From assembly GCA_964635265.1 (NCBI GenBank), contig CAZWNV010000206.1:1-5230 (forward strand): a DNA stretch of 5,230 nucleotides. Direction: 5' to 3'. Shown here one piece after another: positions 1 through 5,230 of this stretch (position 1 is its first letter; each line of letters begins with the position of its first letter). The DNA comes from M55B175 sp964635265. Lineage in GTDB: Bacteria > Desulfobacterota > Desulfobacteria > Desulfobacterales > Desulfosalsimonadaceae. The notes beneath the pieces were generated by a model. That model searched no databases and was not told where the DNA came from. It saw nothing but the letters and a program-made list of their open reading frames with translations. The translations under genes were made by a program, and so were the position numbers.

Positions 1-2
1 AT

Positions 3-464
3 CAGGGAGAAGACCTGCACTTGATTTGTATTCTGCGGGGTGGGATCTTATTTTTAACCGACTTGATGCGCACGATCACGGTGCCGCACACCATTGATTT
101 CATGGCGATTTCCTCCTATGGGGTAGGGGATCGAGAAGCCTCCGGACAGGTGAGGCTGACCATGGACCTGCAGGATGATATCCATGATCGCAACGTGCTG
201 TTGGTTGAGGATATCGTGGATAGTGGAAACACCCTCTCATCCGTCCTCGGGCTGCTGGCCACCCGGAAGCCGGCTTCTCTCAAGGTGTGTTCTCTGCTGG
301 ATAAATATGAGCGCCGGGAGGTCGATGTCCCCATCGATTATGTGGGTTTCCGGATTCCCAACAAGTATGTTTTCGGTTACGGGTTGGATCTGGATGAGTA
401 TTACCGGGAGCTTCCCTTCATCGGTGTGGTGAACCCCAAGAGCTATACTCCCCCCAAGGTCTAG
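3..464 (+). CDS. hpt: Hypoxanthine(-guanine) phosphoribosyltransferase, 5' end missing
   Basis: Cytoplasmic purine salvage enzyme that joins hypoxanthine (and usually guanine) to PRPP, giving IMP or GMP and pyrophosphate. The frame is open from base 3 with no start inside the window, so the N-terminus lies upstream; the TTG at 21 is an internal Leu codon, not a believable start. About 153 codons are visible against roughly 180 in the family, so about 25-30 residues are missing. Visible motifs: the LRGG loop (33-44) that contacts pyrophosphate, the flexible-loop SSYG (111-122), the PRPP-binding loop EDIVDSGNTL (207-236), the base-contacting LLDK (294-305) followed by ERR, and the DYVGF and FGYGLD segments near the end that are typical of bacterial Hpt. 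Nothing looks broken. The next gene, cca, starts 155 bases downstream, so the two need not share a transcript. The identification as Hpt rather than another PRTase is firm; guanine versus hypoxanthine preference cannot be read here. Confidence 0.94.
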   Translation, partial: QGEDLHLICILRGGILFLTDLMRTITVPHTIDFMAISSYGVGDREASGQVRLTMDLQDDIHDRNVLLVEDIVDSGNTLSSVLGLLATRKPASLKVCSLLDKYERREVDVPIDYVGFRIPNKYVFGYGLDLDEYYRELPFIGVVNPKSYTPPKV

Positions 465-478
465 CATCAGCCGCGCAG

Positions 479-494
479 GGGGAAACGTTTCCCC
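479..494. promoter_or_regulatory. Perfect 16-base palindrome, LacI/PurR-like operator or hairpin
   Basis: GGGGAAACGTTTCCCC is a perfect dyad centred on CG, starting 14 bases after the hpt stop codon. Its AAACGTTT core matches the centre of operators bound by LacI/GalR-family repressors, including E. coli PurR. As RNA it could form a 6-bp stem (GGGGAA/TTCCCC) with an ACGT loop and might act as a weak 3' end for hpt, but no T run follows, so a standard intrinsic terminator is unlikely. The palindrome is directly visible; the operator role is inference. Confidence 0.4.
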
Positions 495-561
495 GGTGGT
501 CAGCCGTTATCGCGTGAGCCCCATTCAGCCAGAACCAACCGTTATGGGCCCGGAACACACG

Positions 562-579
562 GCCTCCCTGACCGGAGGC
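562..579 (+). other. Short inverted repeat in the hpt-cca gap
   Basis: GCCTCC and GGAGGC are separated by six bases (CTGACC) and can form a 6-bp GC-rich hairpin about 40 bases before the cca start. The loop CTGACC is also complementary to GGTCAG at 498-503, and ATGGG at 544-548 is complementary to CCCAT at 520-524, so an alternative larger fold exists. No T run follows, so it is not called a terminator. The rest of 465-619 shows no tRNA, no small gene and no good -35/-10 pair. Confidence 0.25.
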
Positions 580-619
580 AAGGGCCGCTTGTTGTCAAGA
601 GCAGCGTGGGAAAGGAATC

Positions 620-2014
620 ATGACCAGTAGAAAGATCAATTTTCCCGAGTATCAAAAAATATCCCGAATCCTGTCAGCCTATGACGCTTATCTGGTGGGT
701 GGGGCAGTTCGCGATCTGCTGCTCGGACGGCCGGTGCGCGACCTGGATTTCGCGCTGCCGGATAAGGTTCGCGGCGCGGCGAAAGACGTCGCCGATCAAC
801 TGGGTGGTGCTTATTATGTCCTGGATGAAGAACGGGATACGGCCCGCGTGATCCTGAGAAGCGAAAGCGGGTTCCGATCGGCGTTGGATTTCACCACCTT
901 CCAGGGAGCTGATTTGAGCGCGGATCTGGGTGCCCGGGATTTTACGATCACGGCTATGGCCCTGCCGCTGGAGGGAGATCGCGCGTTGATTGATCCCCTC
1001 GGGGGGGCGCGGGACCTGCGGAAGGGCTTGATAAAGGCTTGTTCACCCACTGCGCTGGGCGAGGACCCCATTCGCACGCTGCGGGCAGTCCGAATGGCTG
1101 TGGATCTGGACTTCCGGATTGAAACCGGGACCAAGGATTTGATCCGAGAAGCTGCTCCCGGCCTGGAAGGAGTATCCCCAGAACGGGTGCGGGATGAGTT
1201 GTTCCGGATCCTGGAAAACCGTGATTCGGCCGCTGCCCTGCGGGCGATGAAAATCCTTGGCCTTACCCCGTATGTGCTGCCGGACGGAATAGGGGTACCC
1301 GAGGAGCGGATCCGGGTTCTGGCCTGTCTGGATGGTTTCTGGCAGACCTTGGCCGAGGAATACGATCCCGAAAAGGCAGCGGATCTTTTTTCAGGGATGC
1401 TGGTCACCCGCCTGGGAAGGTACCGCGAAAAGTTAACTCAACGCTTGAACACCCATCTTGTCCCCGGCCGGAACCTAAAGGGCCTGGTGCACCTCACCAG
1501 TCTTTTCCCGGAACCTGGGGAAGGATTGAATCAGGTGGCAGCTCATCTGAAGCTGAGCGGCCGGGAAATCCAGCGGGTAGAGCAAATCAGACGGGGGGCC
1601 GGCGCTTTTTTGGAGGATGAAGTGTACACAAGCCCTGAGGTTCCCATCCAGGCGTATCGTTTTTTCAAGCATTTTGTTTTGGTCGGGGTGGAGGGGATTT
1701 TCCTGGCCCTGGCGCGGGAGCGGAGCCGACGTCCCTTCCGCAGTCCTGCGGTGGACTGGTCCCGGCTGCTGGACGGCGCCCGTTTTTATTTAGAAGCCTG
1801 GTGGGAAAAGCACGATCGATGGGTCGAGCCTGAGCTGCTGCTGGACGGCCACCAGCTGATGGAGGCTTTTGAGCTTACCGCGGGTCCCTGGGTGGGGAAC
1901 TTGTTAGAACGGATCCGGGAAGCCCAGGTGACCGGGCAAGTGGAGACCCCCGGGGAAGCCCTGCAGCTGGCAGAGCAAATCCTGGATCAAGACCTTCAGG
2001 GAGACACGCTGTGA
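620..2014 (+). CDS. cca: CCA tRNA nucleotidyltransferase / poly(A) polymerase family protein
   Basis: Class II template-independent nucleotidyltransferase that adds or repairs the 3' CCA (or only A) end of tRNA in the cytoplasm; 464 residues. The N-terminal head has GGAVRD (27-32), the metal-binding DLD pair D41/D43, the conserved RDFTITAMA (106-114), DPLGG (125-129), and the nucleotide-selecting EDPIRTLRAVR (148-158). SPERVRDEL (186-194) opens the neck/body. The C-terminal part keeps the family pattern LKLSGREIQRVE (about 310-321) and ELLLDGHQLM (405-414) followed by a PGP-like loop and RIREAQ helix. No HD-domain signature is visible between the body and the tail, unlike the phosphohydrolase-bearing members. 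ATG 620 is the first ATG after an in-frame stop at 569-571 and has AAAGGA just upstream. The TGA overlaps a GTG at 2011 (GTGA). CCA-adding and A-adding enzymes share these motifs; if no other cca exists in the genome it is the CCA enzyme. Confidence 0.93.
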   Translation: MTSRKINFPEYQKISRILSAYDAYLVGGAVRDLLLGRPVRDLDFALPDKVRGAAKDVADQLGGAYYVLDEERDTARVILRSESGFRSALDFTTFQGADLSADLGARDFTITAMALPLEGDRALIDPLGGARDLRKGLIKACSPTALGEDPIRTLRAVRMAVDLDFRIETGTKDLIREAAPGLEGVSPERVRDELFRILENRDSAAALRAMKILGLTPYVLPDGIGVPEERIRVLACLDGFWQTLAEEYDPEKAADLFSGMLVTRLGRYREKLTQRLNTHLVPGRNLKGLVHLTSLFPEPGEGLNQVAAHLKLSGREIQRVEQIRRGAGAFLEDEVYTSPEVPIQAYRFFKHFVLVGVEGIFLALARERSRRPFRSPAVDWSRLLDGARFYLEAWWEKHDRWVEPELLLDGHQLMEAFELTAGPWVGNLLERIREAQVTGQVETPGEALQLAEQILDQDLQGDTL

Positions 2015-2277
2015 ACGCTTTCTTGCTTCCTGATCCTGCTGAAATTTTTGCCGGATTTGCCCAATCCTATTGCGGCCTGGGCTGCGGTCGGAAGTACGGG
2101 CCGACCCACCAGCGGAGTGTGCCCTACAGCTGTTTCACGAAGCATGCTGTTCCAGCTTCCTGTGATTGGGAATGGGAATACCTCAGGACTCACACCGAGC
2201 TCTGGCAGCGCTGCCAACCCGTTTTTGACCCATATGTTACAATGCGGGAGCTTTCTTTTCCCGATGAAGGGGAATGA
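2011..2277 (+). CDS. Doubtful small ORF coupled to the cca stop
   Basis: An 88-codon frame starts at a GTG that overlaps the cca TGA by four bases (GTGA), the usual layout of translationally coupled genes. The predicted peptide has five Cys, including a CGLGC motif near residue 21, an aromatic, acidic stretch (DWEWEY), and no recognisable domain, signal peptide or membrane segment. I do not recognise it. Against it: frames on both strands are open across this stretch, no separate Shine-Dalgarno sequence stands out, and the best promoter for the ABC operon lies inside it at 2235-2243. It is listed only because of the overlap; most likely this is intergenic DNA. Confidence 0.17.
   Translation: MNAFLLPDPAEIFAGFAQSYCGLGCGRKYGPTHQRSVPYSCFTKHAVPASCDWEWEYLRTHTELWQRCQPVFDPYVTMRELSFPDEGE
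2203..2226 (+). terminator. 14-base palindrome followed by a T run: possible weak terminator or operator
   Basis: TGGCAGCGCTGCCA (2203-2216) is a perfect dyad able to form a 5-bp stem with a GCGC tetraloop, or to bind a dimeric regulator. A TTTTT run follows at 2222-2226, six bases or so after the stem. That spacing is too wide for a strong intrinsic terminator, but it could end cca transcripts weakly. It also sits just upstream of the extended -10 promoter at 2235-2243, at a distance where an activator or repressor could act. The palindrome is seen; neither role is established. Confidence 0.3.
2235..2243 (+). promoter_or_regulatory. Candidate extended -10 promoter for the ABC exporter operon
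   Basis: TGTTACAAT reads as a TGn extended -10 element directly joined to TACAAT, five of six matches to the TATAAT consensus. No good -35 lies 16-18 bases upstream, which extended -10 promoters can tolerate; the TTGACC at 2225-2230 is only seven bases away and too close to serve as a normal -35. Transcription would begin near 2250, giving a leader of about 70 bases before the first ABC gene. Confidence 0.45.
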
Positions 2278-2318
2278 TCCAGGAAAAGGAATCACCTCTA
2301 TCGATTAGTGAGTGAGTT

Positions 2319-4112
2319 GTGTCGTTTATGACCGCAGATGCAGGAATTACCACCGAATTTCAACTACCTGAAGAGCACCGGACACCACCCCGGATCCGTT
2401 CCCTGCGGGATCATCCGGTCCGCTGGATCGCTATCCATGCCGCACGGTACTGGTACCTGGGATTAATGATGCTGGCCGGGGCGATTGGCAACGCTGCGCT
2501 GGCAGCGGCTGTGCCCATTTATATCGGGCAGGCCATGGACGTGCTGCTCGCGGGCGGGACTGTGCAGCCCAGCCTGCGCCGCTTTGCTTTATTGATCCTG
2601 GTGACCCAGGTGATCCGCGGGCTGCTCCAATTTGGACGTAATTTCAGCGCGGAGTTGATCGGTCAGCGGATGGAGCGGGACATCCGGCATGAGTTTTACA
2701 CCAGCCTGCTGGGTAAGAGCATGACCTATCACAACCTCCAGCCGATCGGGGATGTCATGGCTCGGGCGACCAATGACGTTCGGGAAATCAATTTCATGTT
2801 CAGCCCGGGGTTTAATTTGGTGGTGGGATCGGCTAATTTTATCTTCATGCCCATCCTGTTTTCCTTCCGCTATCACCCGGCGCTGGTCCTTTCTCCCCTG
2901 ATCTTCTTGGTCCTTTACATCCTGGCGCTCTGGCAGTATTTGTACGAATTAAGGCCGATCACGGATGCGGTCCGCAAGGCATTTGGATCTTTAAATACCC
3001 GGCTGGCAGAGGCTGTGGACGGGATTGAAACGGTCAAGGGGGCCGCTGCTGAAAAGAGAGAGGTTAACACGTTTGCGGAGAACGCCCGCAAGTTCCGGGA
3101 TCGTGAAGTCCGGCAGGGCGATGTGGAAGCCCGTTTTTTCCCGCTGCTGCTGATGGGCCTGGTCCAAACCGGAGGTTTGCTGCACGCGATTTTGTTGTTC
3201 CAGCGTGGTTTGTTGAATATTGGAGATATTGTCGGATATTTCGGTTTGCTCCTGCTGCTCGGATTTCCCACCTTTGTGTCCTTGTTCGCTTATTCACAGG
3301 TTTCTCTGGGGGTGGCGGGGGCCCGGCGGATCCTGGAATTGATCAATAAAGAGACCGAACTGGACCAAAATGAATCGGGTACCAGTAAGCTCATGGAAGG
3401 GAAAATAACCTTTTCGGAAGTCGATTTTGCTTATCCCGAGGGGGATCTGACCCTGCGCGATCTCAATTTTGAGGTCCAACCCGGGCAGACCGTGGCCATC
3501 GTCGGTCAAACCGGATCCGGCAAAACTACCCTGGCCAAGCTGGTCAACCGCACTTATGACGTCGACTCCGGGGCCATTTCAATCGATGATGTTGACCTGC
3601 GGGATTGGAACCTGGCCGTTTTACGGCGCCAGATTTCAATCATCGAGCAGGATATTTTCTTGTTTTCCAATTCCATTGCCGAAAACATAGCCTTTGGGAG
3701 GCCGGAGGCCAGCCGGGAAGAGATCATCGAGGCTGCCCAGGCGGCGCAGGCGCACGAGTTCATCCTTTCCTTTCGGGAGGGGTATGATACCGTGTTGGGT
3801 GAGCGGGGAGTTACCCTGTCCGGCGGTCAGCGGCAGCGTTTAGCCCTGGCCCGGGCCTTTTTGACCGATCCGCGGATCTTGATTCTGGACGACTCCACCA
3901 GCTCAATTGACAGCGCGACCGAAGATGAGATCCAGAGGGCAATTTTCGCTGCCGCCGAAGGGCGGACGACTTTGATCATCACCCATCGGCTGTCCCAAAT
4001 TCGCTGGGCCGACCACATCCTGGTGCTGCGGGGTGGGGAAGCCGTTGCCAGCGGGACGCATGAGGAGTTGATGAGGACGTCTCCGGCCTACCGCCGGATC
4101 TTTAGCGAGTGA
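2319..4112 (+). CDS. ABC exporter half-transporter (membrane + ATPase), noncatalytic-type Walker B
   Basis: Inner-membrane type I ABC exporter half; one protein carries both the membrane and the ATP-binding domain, 597 residues, normal for the family. About six helices are seen (near 46-69, 86-106, 163-184, 187-206, 274-296, 302-326), after a cytoplasmic N-terminus of about 35 residues. The ATPase domain has an A-loop Tyr (Y372), Walker A GQTGSGKTT (396-404, K402), Q-loop Q444, signature LSGGQ (500-504), Walker B ending D524, and switch His H556. The position after D524, normally the catalytic Glu, is Asp (D525, in DDSTSSID). This marks the weakly hydrolysing half of asymmetric heterodimers such as TM287/288, and the partner gene follows 34 bases later. 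Start: an in-frame TGA at 2313-2315 leaves GTG 2319 or ATG 2328; the GTGAG at 2312-2316 is better spaced for ATG 2328, so the true start may be three codons later. Substrate unknown (lipid, peptide or drug are all possible). Confidence 0.95.
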   Translation: MSFMTADAGITTEFQLPEEHRTPPRIRSLRDHPVRWIAIHAARYWYLGLMMLAGAIGNAALAAAVPIYIGQAMDVLLAGGTVQPSLRRFALLILVTQVIRGLLQFGRNFSAELIGQRMERDIRHEFYTSLLGKSMTYHNLQPIGDVMARATNDVREINFMFSPGFNLVVGSANFIFMPILFSFRYHPALVLSPLIFLVLYILALWQYLYELRPITDAVRKAFGSLNTRLAEAVDGIETVKGAAAEKREVNTFAENARKFRDREVRQGDVEARFFPLLLMGLVQTGGLLHAILLFQRGLLNIGDIVGYFGLLLLLGFPTFVSLFAYSQVSLGVAGARRILELINKETELDQNESGTSKLMEGKITFSEVDFAYPEGDLTLRDLNFEVQPGQTVAIVGQTGSGKTTLAKLVNRTYDVDSGAISIDDVDLRDWNLAVLRRQISIIEQDIFLFSNSIAENIAFGRPEASREEIIEAAQAAQAHEFILSFREGYDTVLGERGVTLSGGQRQRLALARAFLTDPRILILDDSTSSIDSATEDEIQRAIFAAAEGRTTLIITHRLSQIRWADHILVLRGGEAVASGTHEELMRTSPAYRRIFSE

Positions 4113-4138
4113 TGGAAGCTGAGCATCAGTTTCTGGAT

Positions 4139-4144
4139 AAGGGA
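4139..4144 (+). promoter_or_regulatory. Ribosome binding site of the second ABC gene
   Basis: AAGGGA lies two to three bases before ATG 4147, a short but workable spacing. It overlaps the in-frame TAA at 4138-4140 that blocks any earlier start, so it fixes the start of the second exporter gene. Confidence 0.5.
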
Positions 4145-4146
4145 TT

Positions 4147-5230
4147 ATGGGTTTTTTCTCAGGTTTAGACACAGAAGATTATGACCGCGAGTATCCTGAC
4201 CGGGAGCTGATCGCCCGGATTATCAGCTACCTGCGGCCTCACGGGCGCCGGCTGTTCTGGATTTCGGTCTTTTTACTGTTGGTAGCGGGGGCGGGTGCAG
4301 CGCTTCCCCTGCTGGTATCCCGGGGTGTGGACCAATTCTCACGGGAACCAGCCCAGGCTGATATCGTCCTGTTGGTGGGTCTGGTCTTGTTGAGCACCCT
4401 GGTCAACTGGGGTGGGAACTGGGTCCGGCGCCGGCTGACGGTCCGGACGGTCTCTGATATGACCATGACCCTGCGGGTTGACGCGTTTGAATCGGCTGCC
4501 AATCACGATTTATCCTTTTACGACCGGTTTTCCTCCGGCCGGGTGGTCTCCCGAATCACCTCGGACACCCGGGAATTTGGCAAACTGGTGGTGTTGGTGA
4601 CCGATTTGATCTCCCAGCTGGCCCAGGCCGTCATCCTGGGGGTGATCCTGAGCAATATCGAGCTCCGATTGTTCCTGTATGTGCTGGGTTTTCTGCCCCT
4701 GCTCTTTTTGGTGGCACTGGCCTTCCGCAAGGTTGCCCGGCGAGTCACCCGACAGGGGATGAGGGCCATGGCCAAAGTCAATGCCACCATCAAAGAAACG
4801 GTCAGCGGGATGGCGGTGGCAAAAAACTTCCGCCAGGAAGCTTCCATCTTCGAGGATTTTCACCGGGCCAACCAGGATTCTTACCAGATGAACGTCCAGC
4901 GCGGTTTGGTGCTGTCGATGGTTTTCCCGATCCTGAATGCCCTGGGCGGGGTAGGGACAGCCTTTCTGGTCTATGTCGGCGGATTGGACGTCTCCCAGGG
5001 TTTGGTCACGGTCGGCTCCTGGTATTTGTTTTTATTGAGCCTGGACCGCTTCTTCTTTCCGGTCCTGAACCTGTCTGCCTTCTGGGCTCAGGTGCAGGCC
5101 GGCCTGTCCGCTTCGGAAAGGGTATTTGCTCTGATTGATGCCGAGCCCGCGGTGGAGCAGCGGGATGATATCCAGCCCCAGAGGCTTTCTGGTGAGATCA
5201 GGATTGAGGACCTGCATTTCCGATATGAGG
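4147..5230 (+). CDS. Second ABC exporter half-transporter, 3' end beyond the window
   Basis: The frame is open from ATG 4147 to the last base (361 full codons, no stop), so it is easily missed by a scan that needs a stop codon. It is the membrane domain of a type I ABC exporter: helices near residues 35-58, 72-89, 145-168, 172-194, 253-277 and 284-308, with the family's intracellular-loop motif FYDRFSSGRVVSRITSDT (124-141). The last residues, IEDLHFRYE, match the first strand and A-loop aromatic of an ATPase domain, so Walker A, signature and Walker B lie to the right of the window. ATG 4147 is the first start after an in-frame TAA at 4138-4140 and has AAGGG at 4139-4143. The 34-base gap and shared strand with the preceding ABC gene indicate one operon and a heterodimeric exporter in which this subunit probably supplies the catalytic Glu. 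That last point is inference from the family. Confidence 0.95.
   Translation, partial: MGFFSGLDTEDYDREYPDRELIARIISYLRPHGRRLFWISVFLLLVAGAGAALPLLVSRGVDQFSREPAQADIVLLVGLVLLSTLVNWGGNWVRRRLTVRTVSDMTMTLRVDAFESAANHDLSFYDRFSSGRVVSRITSDTREFGKLVVLVTDLISQLAQAVILGVILSNIELRLFLYVLGFLPLLFLVALAFRKVARRVTRQGMRAMAKVNATIKETVSGMAVAKNFRQEASIFEDFHRANQDSYQMNVQRGLVLSMVFPILNALGGVGTAFLVYVGGLDVSQGLVTVGSWYLFLLSLDRFFFPVLNLSAFWAQVQAGLSASERVFALIDAEPAVEQRDDIQPQRLSGEIRIEDLHFRYE

Larger units (their letters stand above)
2015..2318 (+). other. Roughly 300-base gap between cca and the ABC operon
   Basis: No confident gene. Several complementary segments nest inside one another: TCCTGA (2028-2033) with TCAGGA (2183-2188), CCCAATC (2060-2066) with GATTGGG (2164-2170), and inside these a local hairpin GGTCGG / CCGACC (2086-2091 and 2101-2106, 9-base loop) and ACAGC / GCTGT (2126-2130 and 2146-2150). 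I could not match this to 6S RNA, SRP RNA, tmRNA, a T-box or a known riboswitch, and no good promoter was seen just before it. The last part holds the palindrome and promoter annotated separately. An RNA element is possible but unproven; each helix alone is short enough to occur by chance. Confidence 0.3.

Noticed and set aside
465..619. A tRNA or known riboswitch in the hpt-cca gap
   Set aside because: No T-arm GTTCRA motif, no acceptor stem pairing and no recognised riboswitch core.
592..620. TTGTCA at 592-597 as a -35 box for cca
   Set aside because: A matching -10 would fall on the start codon, and the bases there (GAATCA) do not fit.
814..1407. 197-codon open frame on the minus strand inside cca
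   Set aside because: Arg/Ser-rich with no domain, and lies fully opposite a gene whose motifs are certain; a shadow of GC-rich coding sequence.
2225..2243. TTGACC plus TACAAT as a standard -35/-10 pair
   Set aside because: Only seven bases separate them; the extended -10 reading is preferred.
1996..2308. Minus-strand 99-codon frame and a second plus-strand frame starting at TTG 2048
   Set aside because: Mutually overlapping, with no ribosome site, domain or plausible composition; they only show that stops are rare in this stretch.
4239..4863. Several minus-strand open frames opposite the second ABC gene
   Set aside because: The plus strand is continuously open with a clear ABC membrane domain; the antisense peptides have low-complexity composition and no recognisable family.
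1..5230. CRISPR array, insertion sequence, phage or defence system
   Set aside because: No repeat-spacer pattern, transposase, integrase or terminal repeats; all confident genes are housekeeping or transport.

Overview
The window is a GC-rich bacterial chromosomal segment with every supported gene on the + strand. In order it holds the 3' part of a hypoxanthine phosphoribosyltransferase gene (hpt), a complete tRNA nucleotidyltransferase / poly(A) polymerase family gene (cca), a gap of about 300 bases, a complete half-size ABC exporter, and the start of a second ABC exporter half that runs off the right edge. The style of the proteins and the extended -10 promoter suggest Chloroflexota, perhaps Anaerolineae. 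That is an impression from protein style, not a demonstrated placement.

Region 1 (1-619). The hpt end carries the family's PRPP loop and is followed, 14 bases after its stop, by a perfect 16-base palindrome with the AAACGTTT core typical of LacI/PurR-family operators. The rest of the 155-base gap has short inverted repeats, no convincing promoter and no tRNA.

Region 2 (620-2318). cca has all the class II nucleotidyltransferase motifs and the C-terminal RNA-binding region, but no HD phosphohydrolase signature is visible. Downstream, bases 2015-2318 contain no confident gene. They hold a weak 88-codon reading frame coupled to cca by a GTGA overlap, nested inverted repeats, a 14-base palindrome followed by a T run, and a good extended -10 promoter about 70 bases before the ABC genes.

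Region 3 (2319-5230). Two type I ABC exporter half-transporters lie 34 bases apart, in what is almost certainly one operon. The first has Asp where the catalytic Walker B Glu is expected (DDSTSSID), as in the weakly hydrolysing half of asymmetric heterodimeric exporters. The second is open from 4147 to the last base and shows its membrane domain only; its ATPase domain lies beyond the window. Together they should form one heterodimeric exporter; the substrate cannot be read from the sequence.

Most of this is ordinary housekeeping and transport content. I see no evidence for a new defence, mobile or CRISPR system. The points worth a second look are the asymmetric ABC pair, the two palindromes, and the structured gap between cca and the ABC operon.
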